Positions 1 to 7,377 are shown, counted from the stretch's first letter. The stretch: 18,199 nucleotides of DNA from Roseivirga sp. UBA7431 (GCA_002477595.1 DLQN01000085.1:730-18928); one strand, 5' to 3'. The notes: generated by a model from the sequence alone, not told the origin. Program-made: numbers and translations.

Positions 1-1148
1 GCTGTAGATCTTGTGCTGGTGGCAGAGGTAAGTATTTCTTGATTATCGCCCGTCTGAAGAATATAGCTTCTTTGCGAAATTGAACCCAAAATATTGTTTT
101 CTTTCGAGCCAATAACAAACCCACTGAACCTCCAGCTGTCAACAGGTGAAGTGTTAAAATTGAAGGCCACAGTTTCATTTTGAAGATCTTGTGCATTGTT
201 CCGTTCTGCGATAGGAAAACCTAAATCATTCCCACTGAGTCGGACGCTGGAGCCCGACCTACTTGCAAAGCCACCAAACCCTCCTGTAAACCGAAAATAG
301 TCACTCATTGTGAAAGTAAGCCTTCCAATATTATTGCCACCTCCGATTAGATTTAAGCTAGTTTTCGGACTGTAATAGAAACCGTTAGCGTGTCCTAAGT
401 ACCTATCTTCTGGCCCTGCTCCGAGTGAGAGGTCTCCGAAAACGATATTCTTTTTATCTTCTTTCAGCAAGATATTCAAAGCAATTTCCTCACTTTGATT
501 TACCCCACCAAGTGGCGCAACATCGTTGAAGTTTTTAAGCACCTGTACCTTGTCTATTACATTAGCCGGCAGGTTTTTAGTCATTAGTTTGGTGTCTCCA
601 CCAAAGGCTTCTTTGCCATCTACCAAGAGTTTGCTGACTTGCTGTCCCTCTACCTTTACCTGACCGTCTTCGTCTACTTCAAAGCCTGGCAACTCATCAA
701 GTACCTCACCGAGCTTACGTTCATTGCCTTTGGCAAAGACATCGGCCTTATACGTAATCGTGTCGCCTTGTATCAATACAGCCATTTCCGAAACAACCTC
801 AACTCCATCTAGGGCTTTTACACCTTCTTCTAGGGTAATGGAAAGTGGTAAATCTCTGTTGTCAGTAGCTGTTATTATTGCTTCAAGTGCGATAAAGCCG
901 ATAAAGCTCACTTTAAGTCGATAGACTTTATCATTTTCTAATGACAACCTGAATTGACCATTAGGGTCTGTTACACCGAAACCAGCAATGGTATTATTGA
1001 CCGTATCCATCGCTAATATGTTGGCAAACTGTAGTGGGGTGCCATTGGTATCTCTGACATCGCCCACAAATGATATCTTCTTCTGAGCATGTGCATTAAA
1101 AGAAAAGCAGCACACTAAAATAGTGGTGAGTAGTAAGAACTTTTTCAT
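1..1148 (-). CDS. TonB-dependent outer-membrane receptor with carboxypeptidase-regulatory-like N-terminus (3' end beyond window)
   Basis: The reading frame is open from the ATG at 1146-1148 to the window edge, giving about 382 residues of a protein that is normally around 800-900. A Sec signal peptide ends near AHAQ (about residue 22). A carboxypeptidase-D-regulatory-like beta-sandwich follows at about 27-108 (GDVRDTNGTPLQFANILA start, then FIGF). A TonB plug domain follows at about 125-215, with GEVLDELPGFEV, LLVDGKEAFGGD and NLPANVIDKVQVLKNFND. The start of the beta-barrel (GDLSLGAGPEDRYLGHANG) is visible. It should sit in the outer membrane and take up or sense a ligand using TonB energy; the substrate cannot be read. 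It lies 20 nt downstream of the GLPGLI gene, with AAAGG as a possible ribosome site. That pairing is common in Bacteroidota, so they probably form one operon. It could instead be a barrel protein of the OMP_b-brl type that works without TonB. Confidence 0.88.
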   Translation of the reverse strand, partial: MKKFLLLTTILVCCFSFNAHAQKKISFVGDVRDTNGTPLQFANILAMDTVNNTIAGFGVTDPNGQFRLSLENDKVYRLKVSFIGFIALEAIITATDNRDLPLSITLEEGVKALDGVEVVSEMAVLIQGDTITYKADVFAKGNERKLGEVLDELPGFEVDEDGQVKVEGQQVSKLLVDGKEAFGGDTKLMTKNLPANVIDKVQVLKNFNDVAPLGGVNQSEEIALNILLKEDKKNIVFGDLSLGAGPEDRYLGHANGFYYSPKTSLNLIGGGNNIGRLTFTMSDYFRFTGGFGGFASRSGSSVRLSGNDLGFPIAERNNAQDLQNETVAFNFNTSPVDSWRFSGFVIGSKENNILGSISQRSYILQTGDNQEILTSATSTRST

Positions 1149-1168
1149 GAGTTTTTGACCTTTAGCTC

Positions 1169-2023
1169 TTATTGATTTCCTCCGCCTATTTTAATTACTC
1201 TTGTATTTCCGCCACCACTATATTTCTCAGACATCTCTTCAAGTTTTTCCTCCTGAATTTTAGCGTATTCTTCTCTATTTACTTTTTTGCCTTTTCTGGG
1301 CTTCTTAATTTCTACACCGTCTGCAGGGTTCAAAACTACTTTCGTGCAAAGGAGTGTCTTTCTGCCATCATTAACTTCTAGAATTAATCCAGGCAATCCC
1401 CAAAAGTTATCAGGGCCATGAGAGACAGGAATTTGTGGGGTATACCATGCTTCCACTTTAATAGTATCGGTAACCGTCTTTGCTTCACCTTCTTCATCTC
1501 CGTTACCAAAGGACATCATTGAACGCTGAGTGACTTTTGAATACACTGCCTTTTGTACCGTGTACTCTCCAATTTTCTTGGTTTCATCCGTAAGTTCCCA
1601 AGCCAAATTCTTCAATTCATCTTTTACTAAAAATGCTTTCCCCATCAAACTGGCCTCTTCTAAATAAAGGTTATCAGCTGTGTTTCGATATTTAGTTCCA
1701 CTAGAAGATCCACCAAAGGTGATAAAAGCTGTTGCCGTACCACTAGTCGGTGCGTTGCCAAGGCTTTCTACCTCTTTCCAAGAGGTTTCACTTAAGTTAA
1801 AATTTAGGGTGAATTCTTTTTGGTTTGCTTTTTTCATGGCATCCGCCAACTGCTTCTCCATAGCGGGTGTTATGCCCTCCCCTTTGAATTGAATCTGCTG
1901 CCCCCCAGAACTGGAGGCGGATTGATAAGTAGCTATGCCTTGAAAATTTTGAGCGTATGCGGTGCCAACCCCAGCTACTAGGATGGCTAACACTAATAGG
2001 ATTTGATTCTTGAGCTTTTTCAT
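1169..2023 (-). CDS. GLPGLI family secreted protein
   Basis: The protein has 284 residues with a Sec signal peptide (hydrophobic residues 8-20, cleavage near AYAQ) and the family signature GLPGLI at about 209-214 inside NFWGLPGLILEV. The C-terminus is rich in Lys, Glu and Gly. GLPGLI proteins are found in Bacteroidota, are exported, and commonly lie beside TonB-dependent receptors with regulatory-like N-termini; no biochemical function is established. I start at the ATG at 2021-2023 (MKKLKNQ) because it places the signal peptide correctly. A TTG 24 nt upstream is possible but would add an unlikely extension. The gene leads the operon with the receptor downstream. It is divergent from the sensor kinase gene, with three tandem 10-bp repeats 50-79 nt upstream of its start, so the neighbouring response regulator plausibly controls it. 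Confidence 0.9.
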   Translation of the reverse strand: MKKLKNQILLVLAILVAGVGTAYAQNFQGIATYQSASSSGGQQIQFKGEGITPAMEKQLADAMKKANQKEFTLNFNLSETSWKEVESLGNAPTSGTATAFITFGGSSSGTKYRNTADNLYLEEASLMGKAFLVKDELKNLAWELTDETKKIGEYTVQKAVYSKVTQRSMMSFGNGDEEGEAKTVTDTIKVEAWYTPQIPVSHGPDNFWGLPGLILEVNDGRKTLLCTKVVLNPADGVEIKKPRKGKKVNREEYAKIQEEKLEEMSEKYSGGGNTRVIKIGGGNQ

Positions 2024-2072
2024 ATTTATAGATTTTGCGATATACAAATGAAAAAAGAACAGTTCTCGCTTT

Positions 2073-2102
2073 GAGTTAACCAGTGTTAACGTGTGTTAAG
2101 GT
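2073..2102. promoter_or_regulatory. Three tandem 10-bp direct repeats, probable response-regulator operator
   Basis: Positions 2073-2082, 2083-2092 and 2093-2102 read GAGTTAACCA, GTGTTAACGT and GTGTTAAGGT, so the core GTTAA(C/G) recurs three times at exact 10-bp spacing. OmpR/PhoB-family regulators typically bind direct repeats at about one helical turn. This site lies between the kinase/regulator operon and the GLPGLI/TonB operon. The repeats end about 25 bp before the -7-like box of the kinase gene, a usual activator distance. Binding by the adjacent regulator is inferred. Confidence 0.6.
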
Positions 2103-2127
2103 CTTATCCGAGCCATTTCAATCTCCG

Positions 2128-2135
2128 TATATTTG
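2128..2135 (+). promoter_or_regulatory. Bacteroidota -7 box (TATATTTG) at the sensor kinase start
   Basis: TATATTTG matches the Bacteroidota -7 consensus TAnnTTTG exactly and ends 4 nt before the GTG at 2140. No clear TTTG -33 element is seen 19-21 nt upstream, which would fit a regulator-dependent promoter given the adjacent tandem repeats. Transcription would begin at or very near the GTG, so the message may be leaderless. Confidence 0.5.
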
Positions 2136-2139
2136 AAAA

Positions 2140-3642
2140 GTGAAAGCATTGAAGTTCAAGAGGATCATCTATATCATATCTGCCACCGCGGTAATAACCG
2201 TGGGCATTCAGATTTATAGAAACCTTGAGAACTACGCTATGAACAAACAGCGATTCATCAGCGAAATGCAAGAGGCGCTGGATTCTAGCGTGGAGGCATA
2301 CTTCGCAGATCGTGCCAAGAGCGACTGGCTCGTATTTGCATCGTCTGATAGTAATAAAAGGGTTCTTTTAAATGATAGCGTGCTCTTTGGTGGTAAGCTT
2401 GTTTCCATTGAGTCACACAGCGAACTTAACAAAGGGTTTTCAACTGAGGTAATTCAGTCAGCTATTAATCGAAGAGCAAGGGACTCAGTAAAAGGGTTTT
2501 CATTTAAGTCTGGAACAACCCTGGCCGATCGCTTAGATACTTTCATGAGTTTCTCAAATTCATCTATTAATGGGGTGACAATTACCAATAATTCCTGGAA
2601 AGCCGATTCAGTAAAGGATATTCGTGGCTTTGTAAAAAATATAATGTTCTCCATAACCCGAGACACCCTTGACTTTGAGAAAATGGAGGGGTTTTTAAAG
2701 AGTGAACTTGATAGAAAAGGCATAGAAGTGGATCACGCACTGTGGCACTATAAAAACAAAGAGTTATACACCAGTAATCAAGGTTCATATGCGCTAAGTA
2801 CAGGCTCTAAGTCAACATTCTTCCCAAGAGGTCAAAGTTTAGAGATGAAATTTGACAATGCATCAATGTTCATCCTCAAAAGGGGTGCACTCGACTTGTT
2901 AATCTCTTTACTCATTTCTGGGGCCGTTATAGGATCACTTCTCTATCTCTTCAGAATTATCAATGAGCAAAAGCAATTAGCAGAAATAAAGAATGATTTG
3001 ATCAGCAATATCACGCATGAATTCAAGACACCCATTGCCACGGTATCGACTGCCATCGAAGCCATCTCAAATTTCAATCAGGCTAATGATCAAGCCAAAA
3101 CAGCCAAATACTTAGATATCTCCAGTGGCCAATTGCTAAAGCTCAATGCGATGGTAGAAAAGCTTCTTGAAACTGCCTCTCTAGATTCTGATGAGCTAGA
3201 GCTGAATTTAGAATCAGTAGAGCTGGTGAATTTTACGCAGCAAATTTTTGACAAGTTTCAATTAATAAAGGGGGACAAAAAGCTGTTGTTCCAAACAGAT
3301 ATTTCAGAGATCCGGAAGGACATTGATTCATTTCATATGGAAAATGCTGTTTCCAACCTTGTGGATAATGCTATCAAATATGGTGGAGACGAAATCACCA
3401 TTCGATTATCTTCTGAAAAAGATAAAATGCTATGGCAAGTCACCGACAATGGTGGTAAAATTGAAAAACTACAACAACAGCGCATTTTCGACCAATTCTA
3501 CCGAATTCCAACTGGGAATTTACATGATGTAAAAGGCTTTGGTATTGGACTTTATTACGCCAAAAAGATTGTTGAAAAGCATGGAGGGGAAATCACTTTG
3601 GATGTTTCTCCAAACACAGCAGACTTTACTATTCAGATTTAG
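2140..3642 (+). CDS. Two-component sensor histidine kinase
   Basis: This is a 500-residue inner-membrane sensor kinase. TM1 is at about 8-26. A periplasmic sensor region of about 220 residues (28-247) matches no domain I recognise. TM2 is at about 251-273. The HisKA domain has the H-box NITHEFKTP with phospho-acceptor H293. The HATPase domain has N-box N405/N410 (ENAVSNLVDNAIKYG), the F-box region IFDQFYR and G2 GFGIGL (466-471). The G1 box reads DNGGKI (436-441) rather than DxGxGI, so ATP binding may use a variant lid. The start is GTG at 2140: an in-frame TGA lies 6 nt upstream, and later starts would remove TM1. The response-regulator gene follows after one base, so the pair is co-transcribed and should form a cognate two-component system. 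The signal is unknown; the divergent GLPGLI/TonB operon suggests an envelope or nutrient cue. Confidence 0.93.
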   Translation: MKALKFKRIIYIISATAVITVGIQIYRNLENYAMNKQRFISEMQEALDSSVEAYFADRAKSDWLVFASSDSNKRVLLNDSVLFGGKLVSIESHSELNKGFSTEVIQSAINRRARDSVKGFSFKSGTTLADRLDTFMSFSNSSINGVTITNNSWKADSVKDIRGFVKNIMFSITRDTLDFEKMEGFLKSELDRKGIEVDHALWHYKNKELYTSNQGSYALSTGSKSTFFPRGQSLEMKFDNASMFILKRGALDLLISLLISGAVIGSLLYLFRIINEQKQLAEIKNDLISNITHEFKTPIATVSTAIEAISNFNQANDQAKTAKYLDISSGQLLKLNAMVEKLLETASLDSDELELNLESVELVNFTQQIFDKFQLIKGDKKLLFQTDISEIRKDIDSFHMENAVSNLVDNAIKYGGDEITIRLSSEKDKMLWQVTDNGGKIEKLQQQRIFDQFYRIPTGNLHDVKGFGIGLYYAKKIVEKHGGEITLDVSPNTADFTIQI

Positions 3643-3643
3643 C

Positions 3644-4324
3644 ATGGCAGAACCAACCAGAATTTTACTTGCCGAAGATGAGGTGGCCCTTGGCACAATT
3701 GTCAAAGAAAGTCTCGAAACGAGAGGTTTTGAGGTGAGCTACGCCAAGGATGGCGAGGAAGCGAAAAAGCTCTATGAAACCAATAAACCTGAGCTTCTGG
3801 TGCTAGACGTGATGATGCCTAAAAAGGATGGTTTCACTTTGGTGAAGGAAATAAGAAAGGTAGATGATCGCATTCCCATTATATTCTTAACGGCTAAATC
3901 TAGAACCGAAGATGTAGTAGAAGGCTTTGGTTATGGTGCAAATGATTACCTAAAGAAGCCTTTTAGCATGGAAGAGTTGATTGTTAGGATCAAGGCTTTA
4001 CTTGACAGGAAACAGGGTAAGTCAGCTTCGGAAGATGTTGAAATTGGTCAATACCTATTCAATTTTTCAAAACAAGTATTGCGTTTTGACGGTAGCGAAA
4101 TCATGCTGACCCATAGGGAGGCACAACTTCTCCATGAGCTCTACAGGCACAAGAATGAATTGACAGAGCGAACGCTTATCCTTAACACGCTCTGGGGAAA
4201 TGATGATTTCTTCAGCGCAAGAAGTATGGACGTGTTTATCACCAAGTTGCGCAAGAAACTTATCCTTGATTCTGAAATTCAGATTATGAATGTGAGAGGC
4301 TACGGGTATAAACTAGTCTGTTAA
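3644..4324 (+). CDS. OmpR-family response regulator
   Basis: The protein has 226 residues. The N-terminal receiver domain (about 6-118) has the acidic pair E11/D12, the phospho-acceptor D55 in LLVLDVMMPKKDG, the conserved Thr in FLTAKS and the Lys in YLKKPFS. The C-terminal winged-helix Trans_reg_C DNA-binding domain (about 130-226) includes LTHREAQLLHELYRHKNE and ends NVRGYGYKLVC. The ATG at 3644 is chosen because MAEPTRILLAEDE is a normal receiver start and follows the kinase stop by one base; a longer frame running back into the kinase gene is not credible. The partner is the upstream kinase. The likely target is the tandem repeat site at 2073-2102, giving autoregulation and control of the divergent GLPGLI/TonB operon. 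The domain call is certain; the target is inferred. Confidence 0.95.
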   Translation: MAEPTRILLAEDEVALGTIVKESLETRGFEVSYAKDGEEAKKLYETNKPELLVLDVMMPKKDGFTLVKEIRKVDDRIPIIFLTAKSRTEDVVEGFGYGANDYLKKPFSMEELIVRIKALLDRKQGKSASEDVEIGQYLFNFSKQVLRFDGSEIMLTHREAQLLHELYRHKNELTERTLILNTLWGNDDFFSARSMDVFITKLRKKLILDSEIQIMNVRGYGYKLVC

Positions 4325-4346
4325 TCGCTTTAGCGCCATTCCTTAT

Positions 4347-4354
4347 TACATTTG
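4347..4354 (+). promoter_or_regulatory. Bacteroidota -7 box (TACATTTG) at the recX start
   Basis: TACATTTG is an exact TAnnTTTG match ending 3 nt before the recX ATG at 4358. It lies in the 33-nt gap after the response-regulator stop. No convincing -33 TTTG is visible. If used, recX has its own promoter and a leaderless message. Confidence 0.45.
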
Positions 4355-4357
4355 TCT

Positions 4358-4858
4358 ATGCACGATTTCGAATCCCGAAAACGCAAAAAACCTATTGATA
4401 AGAAAACTGCTCTACTCAAAGCAGCCGACTACTGTGCTTATCAGGAGCGTTCTCAGCAAGAGGTACGCGACAAGCTTTATGGCTATGGACTGCATCACGA
4501 TGAAGTCGAAGAGAACATTTCTGAGTTAATTACTCAAGGCTACCTCAACGAAGAACGTTTTGCGAAAGCCTATGCTGGTGGAAAGTTTCGAATTAAGGGC
4601 TGGGGTAAAAGGAAGATTCTCCAGGGGCTTAAACAGCACAGAATTTCCGAGTATTGTATTAAGAAAGGCATGCTGGAAATCGATCCGGATGACTACTTTG
4701 AAACCCTCATGAAACACCTAGAGAAAAAACGACCCTCTATCAAGACTGACTCTCAATACATTCTTAAGGGCAAGCTTACGCAACACCTTATTATGAAAGG
4801 TTTTGAGATGGATTTGATTCAAGAAGCGATTAAGCAATCGTTGAATTCGAATGACTAA
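4358..4858 (+). CDS. recX: Regulatory protein RecX
   Basis: The 166-residue protein matches RecX length and layout: three repeated three-helix units and a basic N-terminal tail (SRKRKKPIDKK). Typical features are AADYCAYQERSQQEVRDKL, LITQGYLNEERFAKAYA and GKRKILQGLKQHRI. RecX binds RecA and RecA-DNA filaments in the cytoplasm and modulates recombination and SOS activity. I use the ATG at 4358 over an in-frame TTG two codons earlier because the TTG overlaps a -7-like box. The gene follows the two-component system on the same strand but is probably functionally separate. Its TAA overlaps the TAG of the convergent DUF4105 gene by four bases. Confidence 0.92.
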   Translation: MHDFESRKRKKPIDKKTALLKAADYCAYQERSQQEVRDKLYGYGLHHDEVEENISELITQGYLNEERFAKAYAGGKFRIKGWGKRKILQGLKQHRISEYCIKKGMLEIDPDDYFETLMKHLEKKRPSIKTDSQYILKGKLTQHLIMKGFEMDLIQEAIKQSLNSND

Positions 4859-6033
4859 TTACTAGGCTTTAACCCTTTTTGCCAAAGGAAACCATACCGC
4901 ACAGCAAGTAAGAGCATAATCGGAACCAAGGTTATGTTATATACCTGAAGTTGCAATAGCCAAACAAAGGACATGGTAATTAGCAGGATAAATAAGAACC
5001 GTACATAAACCCTCAACCACTTCGGAGGCTCTCGTTTAATCACGTAAAATGCTACCACAAGATTTGGTGCGAAAGCCCAGAGAATATTGAGGTTGTTCAC
5101 TGCAGTTTTATGATAGGTGAAGAACCAAAGAAATAACAAGAAAACTCCAAAGAAACCGGTAATGAACATAATTGCGAAATCCATGTACCGGGCTCTAGAC
5201 CCCTTAATATAATCGATTATGGTAAAAATGATCAGTGTCACCGCAACTACAATCATTACTAAAGTTGGAGACAATTTCTCCTGTCTGATCTCGTAATAAT
5301 CTGATTCGAAAAGTTTGTTTGTTTGTTTGACCGCTGGCACTGGCTTTCCGTCTCTTATAATGGAAGCATTTGCATATGCTGCGAGTACATAATCTGGTAA
5401 ATACATGTACTGCTCAGGTGTGGCAGTTTTATCTAGAATTGTTCCTAAGGCTACATCTATACCTAAATCTACCCATGGATGATTGTAAGAGTTCTCGTCA
5501 ACCAAAGACCTGATGGTGGAGGCTTTTGTCAAGTGATCACTGTTATATGAGATGGCATCTCCCATAACTGTCTTGACTATATCACGCATTCTAGTAGCGC
5601 AATTATCAAAGAAGGGATCGTAAACGTATTTGCGGTTTTCTGGAAGATAATTAGTCTCTAGCGCATCATATATCGCTTGCTTTTCTTCTAAGGAAAGATT
5701 CAAGACTTGCTCCGTAAGCCATCGGTTTTCCTGTACGTAATTGTTGTAGAAATTCACAAAAGGATAGGCCCCTAATCTATATTGAGCTATTCCCATGGTG
5801 AACTTGCCTACGAAGCCCCCTTCAGAAAAATCAAATTGACCATAATTATACGCTCTATCTAGGCCTTTGGAGGGGTCTTTAATACGGAATGCACTATGTC
5901 CGAAGCAGTCATAAAGATTGGCTCCTGGCCCAACAGTAATAATACTCACCTCAGCTTGCTCAGAAAGTCTTCCAAATTGAGCTGAAGTCTGAAATGAAAA
6001 AATTAGGCAGACGAAAAAAACGAGGTACTTCAC
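4855..6033 (-). CDS. DUF4105 membrane protein, possible lipoprotein N-acyltransferase (Lnb type)
   Basis: The 392-residue protein has a signal peptide (about 1-18, cleavage near TSAQ), a periplasmic DUF4105 domain (about 25-240) and about five membrane segments (255-275, 286-306, 316-332, 342-361, 364-380). A histidine in YDCFGHSAFRI (H46) precedes a cysteine in FDNCATRMRD (C145). This His-then-Cys order is that of permuted NlpC/P60 or LRAT-like folds, several of which are acyltransferases. From memory, a DUF4105-type protein was reported as the lipoprotein N-acyltransferase Lnb in Bacteroides; assigning that role here is inference from family and motif. The start is GTG at 6031-6033. An in-frame TAA lies 3 nt upstream of it, and a -7-like box ends 4 nt upstream, so the message may be leaderless. 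Alternatively it could be an uncharacterised cysteine hydrolase. Confidence 0.85.
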   Translation of the reverse strand: MKYLVFFVCLIFSFQTSAQFGRLSEQAEVSIITVGPGANLYDCFGHSAFRIKDPSKGLDRAYNYGQFDFSEGGFVGKFTMGIAQYRLGAYPFVNFYNNYVQENRWLTEQVLNLSLEEKQAIYDALETNYLPENRKYVYDPFFDNCATRMRDIVKTVMGDAISYNSDHLTKASTIRSLVDENSYNHPWVDLGIDVALGTILDKTATPEQYMYLPDYVLAAYANASIIRDGKPVPAVKQTNKLFESDYYEIRQEKLSPTLVMIVVAVTLIIFTIIDYIKGSRARYMDFAIMFITGFFGVFLLFLWFFTYHKTAVNNLNILWAFAPNLVVAFYVIKREPPKWLRVYVRFLFILLITMSFVWLLQLQVYNITLVPIMLLLAVRYGFLWQKGLKPSN

Positions 6034-6037
6034 ACTT

Positions 6038-6045
6038 TAAAGCTA
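6038..6045 (-). promoter_or_regulatory. -7-like box (TAGCTTTA) at the DUF4105 start
   Basis: Read on minus, TAGCTTTA differs from TAnnTTTG only at the last base and ends 4 nt before the GTG start. The spacing matches the boxes before the kinase and phosphatase genes. No clear -33 element is seen. Confidence 0.35.
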
Positions 6046-6061
6046 TGGTTTTGAAATGATT

Positions 6062-6092
6062 TTGATGCAAAAGTAAGCATCAATTTTGATGC
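6062..6092. repeat. Three alternating copies of a 7-mer (TTGATGC / GCATCAA) in a divergent promoter
   Basis: TTGATGC (6062-6068), its inverse GCATCAA (6077-6083) and TTGATGC again (6086-6092) sit in the 86-bp gap between the DUF4105 and radical SAM genes. The outer copies belong to a longer direct repeat ATTTTGATGC (6059-6068 and 6083-6092). The last two copies form an inverted repeat with a 2-bp centre. This looks like an operator for a dimeric regulator; its identity is unknown. Confidence 0.45.
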
Positions 6093-6119
6093 CTAACTAT
6101 GGCCAACTAACTTGAGCAT

Positions 6120-7142
6120 ATGAATCGTAATTGGAGAGATGGGATAAATTTTATGTCAAAGTTAACGCCTAGACGCTTCTTCAATATAGTTCAGCTAGTT
6201 GGTAGTTATTACCTCTCGAAAGTCAGTGGTAAACCTATTCACTATGGTATGCCTACGAGTATTTCACTTGAGCCTACCACTTCTTGCAATCTCCGCTGCC
6301 CAGAATGCCCGAGCGGCCTTAGGAATTTCACGCGTCCAACGGGTATGCTGACTCAAGAAACCTATCAAAAAGTCATCGATGAGTTAGCGCCAAGTCTTTC
6401 CTATTTGATCTTCTACTTTCAAGGAGAACCTTATCTCAACCCCAAATTTTTAGAGCAAGTCAAATATGCGAGTCAAAAGCGCATCTATACCGCTACCTCA
6501 ACAAATGCACACTACCTAGATGATAAGCAGGCAAAGGCTACTATTGAGTCTGGCTTAGACCGCCTGATCATCTCCATTGACGGTACGAGTCAAGAGACTT
6601 ATGAGCAGTATCGCATTGGTGGAAAGCTCGAAAAGGTAATTGAAGGAACACGTAATGTGATCAAGTGGAAGAAGGAGTTAAAGTCGACCACTCCCCATGT
6701 AATTTTTCAATACTTAGTGGTCAAGCCCAATGAACACCAACTCGAAGAAGTCAAAACACTGGCGAAAGACTTAGGTGTTGATGAGGTAGCCTTCAAAACG
6801 GCTCAGATTTATGATTATGAAAATGGTTCTGAACTTATTCCGACCATTGAGCAATATTCGCGCTATAAGCAGCTTCCAAATGGTAAATGGAAGATCAAAA
6901 ACAAACTGATCAATCACTGCTGGAAAATGTGGCACTCTTGTGTGATCACTTGGGATGGGAAAGTAGTGCCTTGCTGCTTTGATAAAGACGCGCACTATCA
7001 ACTAGGCGCCATGGAAGATCAGTCTTTCAAAACGGTTTGGAGGGGAGAGGCTTATCAAAAATTTAGGGCTTCACTGATCAAATCTCGTAGCGAAATTGAA
7101 ATGTGTAAGAACTGCTCTGAAGGAACAAAGGTTTGGGCTTAG
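6120..7142 (+). CDS. Radical SAM protein with C-terminal SPASM domain
   Basis: The 340-residue protein has the radical SAM cluster CNLRCPEC (C56, C60, C63) that binds a [4Fe-4S] cluster and S-adenosylmethionine. Typical core elements follow: GEPYLNP, STNAHYL and LIISIDGTSQETYEQYR. A SPASM-type C-terminal region holds several cysteines (HSCVITWDG, VVPCCFDKD, MCKNCSEGT) for an auxiliary iron-sulfur cluster. Closely similar proteins are widespread in Bacteroidota but their substrate is not known to me; many SPASM proteins modify peptides. No precursor peptide gene is apparent nearby. I use the ATG at 6120; an alternative ATG at 6153 (MSKLTPRRF) is also plausible. The stop overlaps that of the convergent Cys-rich gene by four bases. 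Confidence 0.92.
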   Translation: MNRNWRDGINFMSKLTPRRFFNIVQLVGSYYLSKVSGKPIHYGMPTSISLEPTTSCNLRCPECPSGLRNFTRPTGMLTQETYQKVIDELAPSLSYLIFYFQGEPYLNPKFLEQVKYASQKRIYTATSTNAHYLDDKQAKATIESGLDRLIISIDGTSQETYEQYRIGGKLEKVIEGTRNVIKWKKELKSTTPHVIFQYLVVKPNEHQLEEVKTLAKDLGVDEVAFKTAQIYDYENGSELIPTIEQYSRYKQLPNGKWKIKNKLINHCWKMWHSCVITWDGKVVPCCFDKDAHYQLGAMEDQSFKTVWRGEAYQKFRASLIKSRSEIEMCKNCSEGTKVWA

Positions 7143-7303
7143 GACTTAAGGTGATCAGGGAGTTTAAACTCCTTCTTGACGGGAGCGCAAGAATCGCAAC
7201 CTGAAGAAGCACATCCACTACCAGTATTATACTGCTTAAAAAGCTTTCTACCCATGTAAATGGCTGCTACTAAAAACAATATGATCACGGCTACTTCCTG
7301 CAT
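7139..7303 (-). CDS. Small Cys-rich single-pass membrane protein (FeoB-associated type)
   Basis: The 54-residue protein has one N-terminal membrane helix (about 3-16, VAVIILFLVAAIYMG), a short basic stretch and a cysteine cluster GCASSGCDSCAP (C31, C36, C39), then a hydrophilic tail ending LPDHLKS. This matches the layout of FeoB-associated Cys-rich membrane proteins, which usually accompany the ferrous iron transporter, but no feoA or feoB is visible here. A metal-binding or redox role is possible. AAAGAAG lies just before the ATG. The TAA overlaps the stop of the radical SAM gene by four bases. Confidence 0.75.
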   Translation of the reverse strand: MQEVAVIILFLVAAIYMGRKLFKQYNTGSGCASSGCDSCAPVKKEFKLPDHLKS

Positions 7304-7377
7304 TTACTTCTTTAACTGACTATTAGAATGGTTAGTTCTCTAATTCGAGACAAAACTATTAAAGTTTTGTGATTCCT

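Noticed and set aside
1172..1381. Plus-strand frame inside the GLPGLI gene and similar opposite-strand frames across the window
   Set aside because: They lie fully within well-supported genes on the other strand, have no family features and show hydrophobic composition typical of antisense shadows.
2024..2047. TTG start 24 nt upstream for the GLPGLI protein
   Set aside because: It would place eight extra residues before a normal MKKLKNQ signal-peptide start.
2056..2066. Palindrome AGAAC-A-GTTCT as a separate operator
   Set aside because: Eleven bases in an AT-rich gap is weak evidence on its own. I mention it only within the control-region finding.
3539..3643. Longer start for the response regulator reaching back into the kinase gene
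   Set aside because: The added 35 residues are out-of-frame kinase sequence. MAEPTRILLAEDE at 3644 is a normal receiver start one base after the kinase stop.
7350..7370. ACAAAACT / AGTTTTGT inverted repeat as an intrinsic terminator
   Set aside because: The stem is AT-rich and no U-run follows on either strand, so it is not a convincing terminator.
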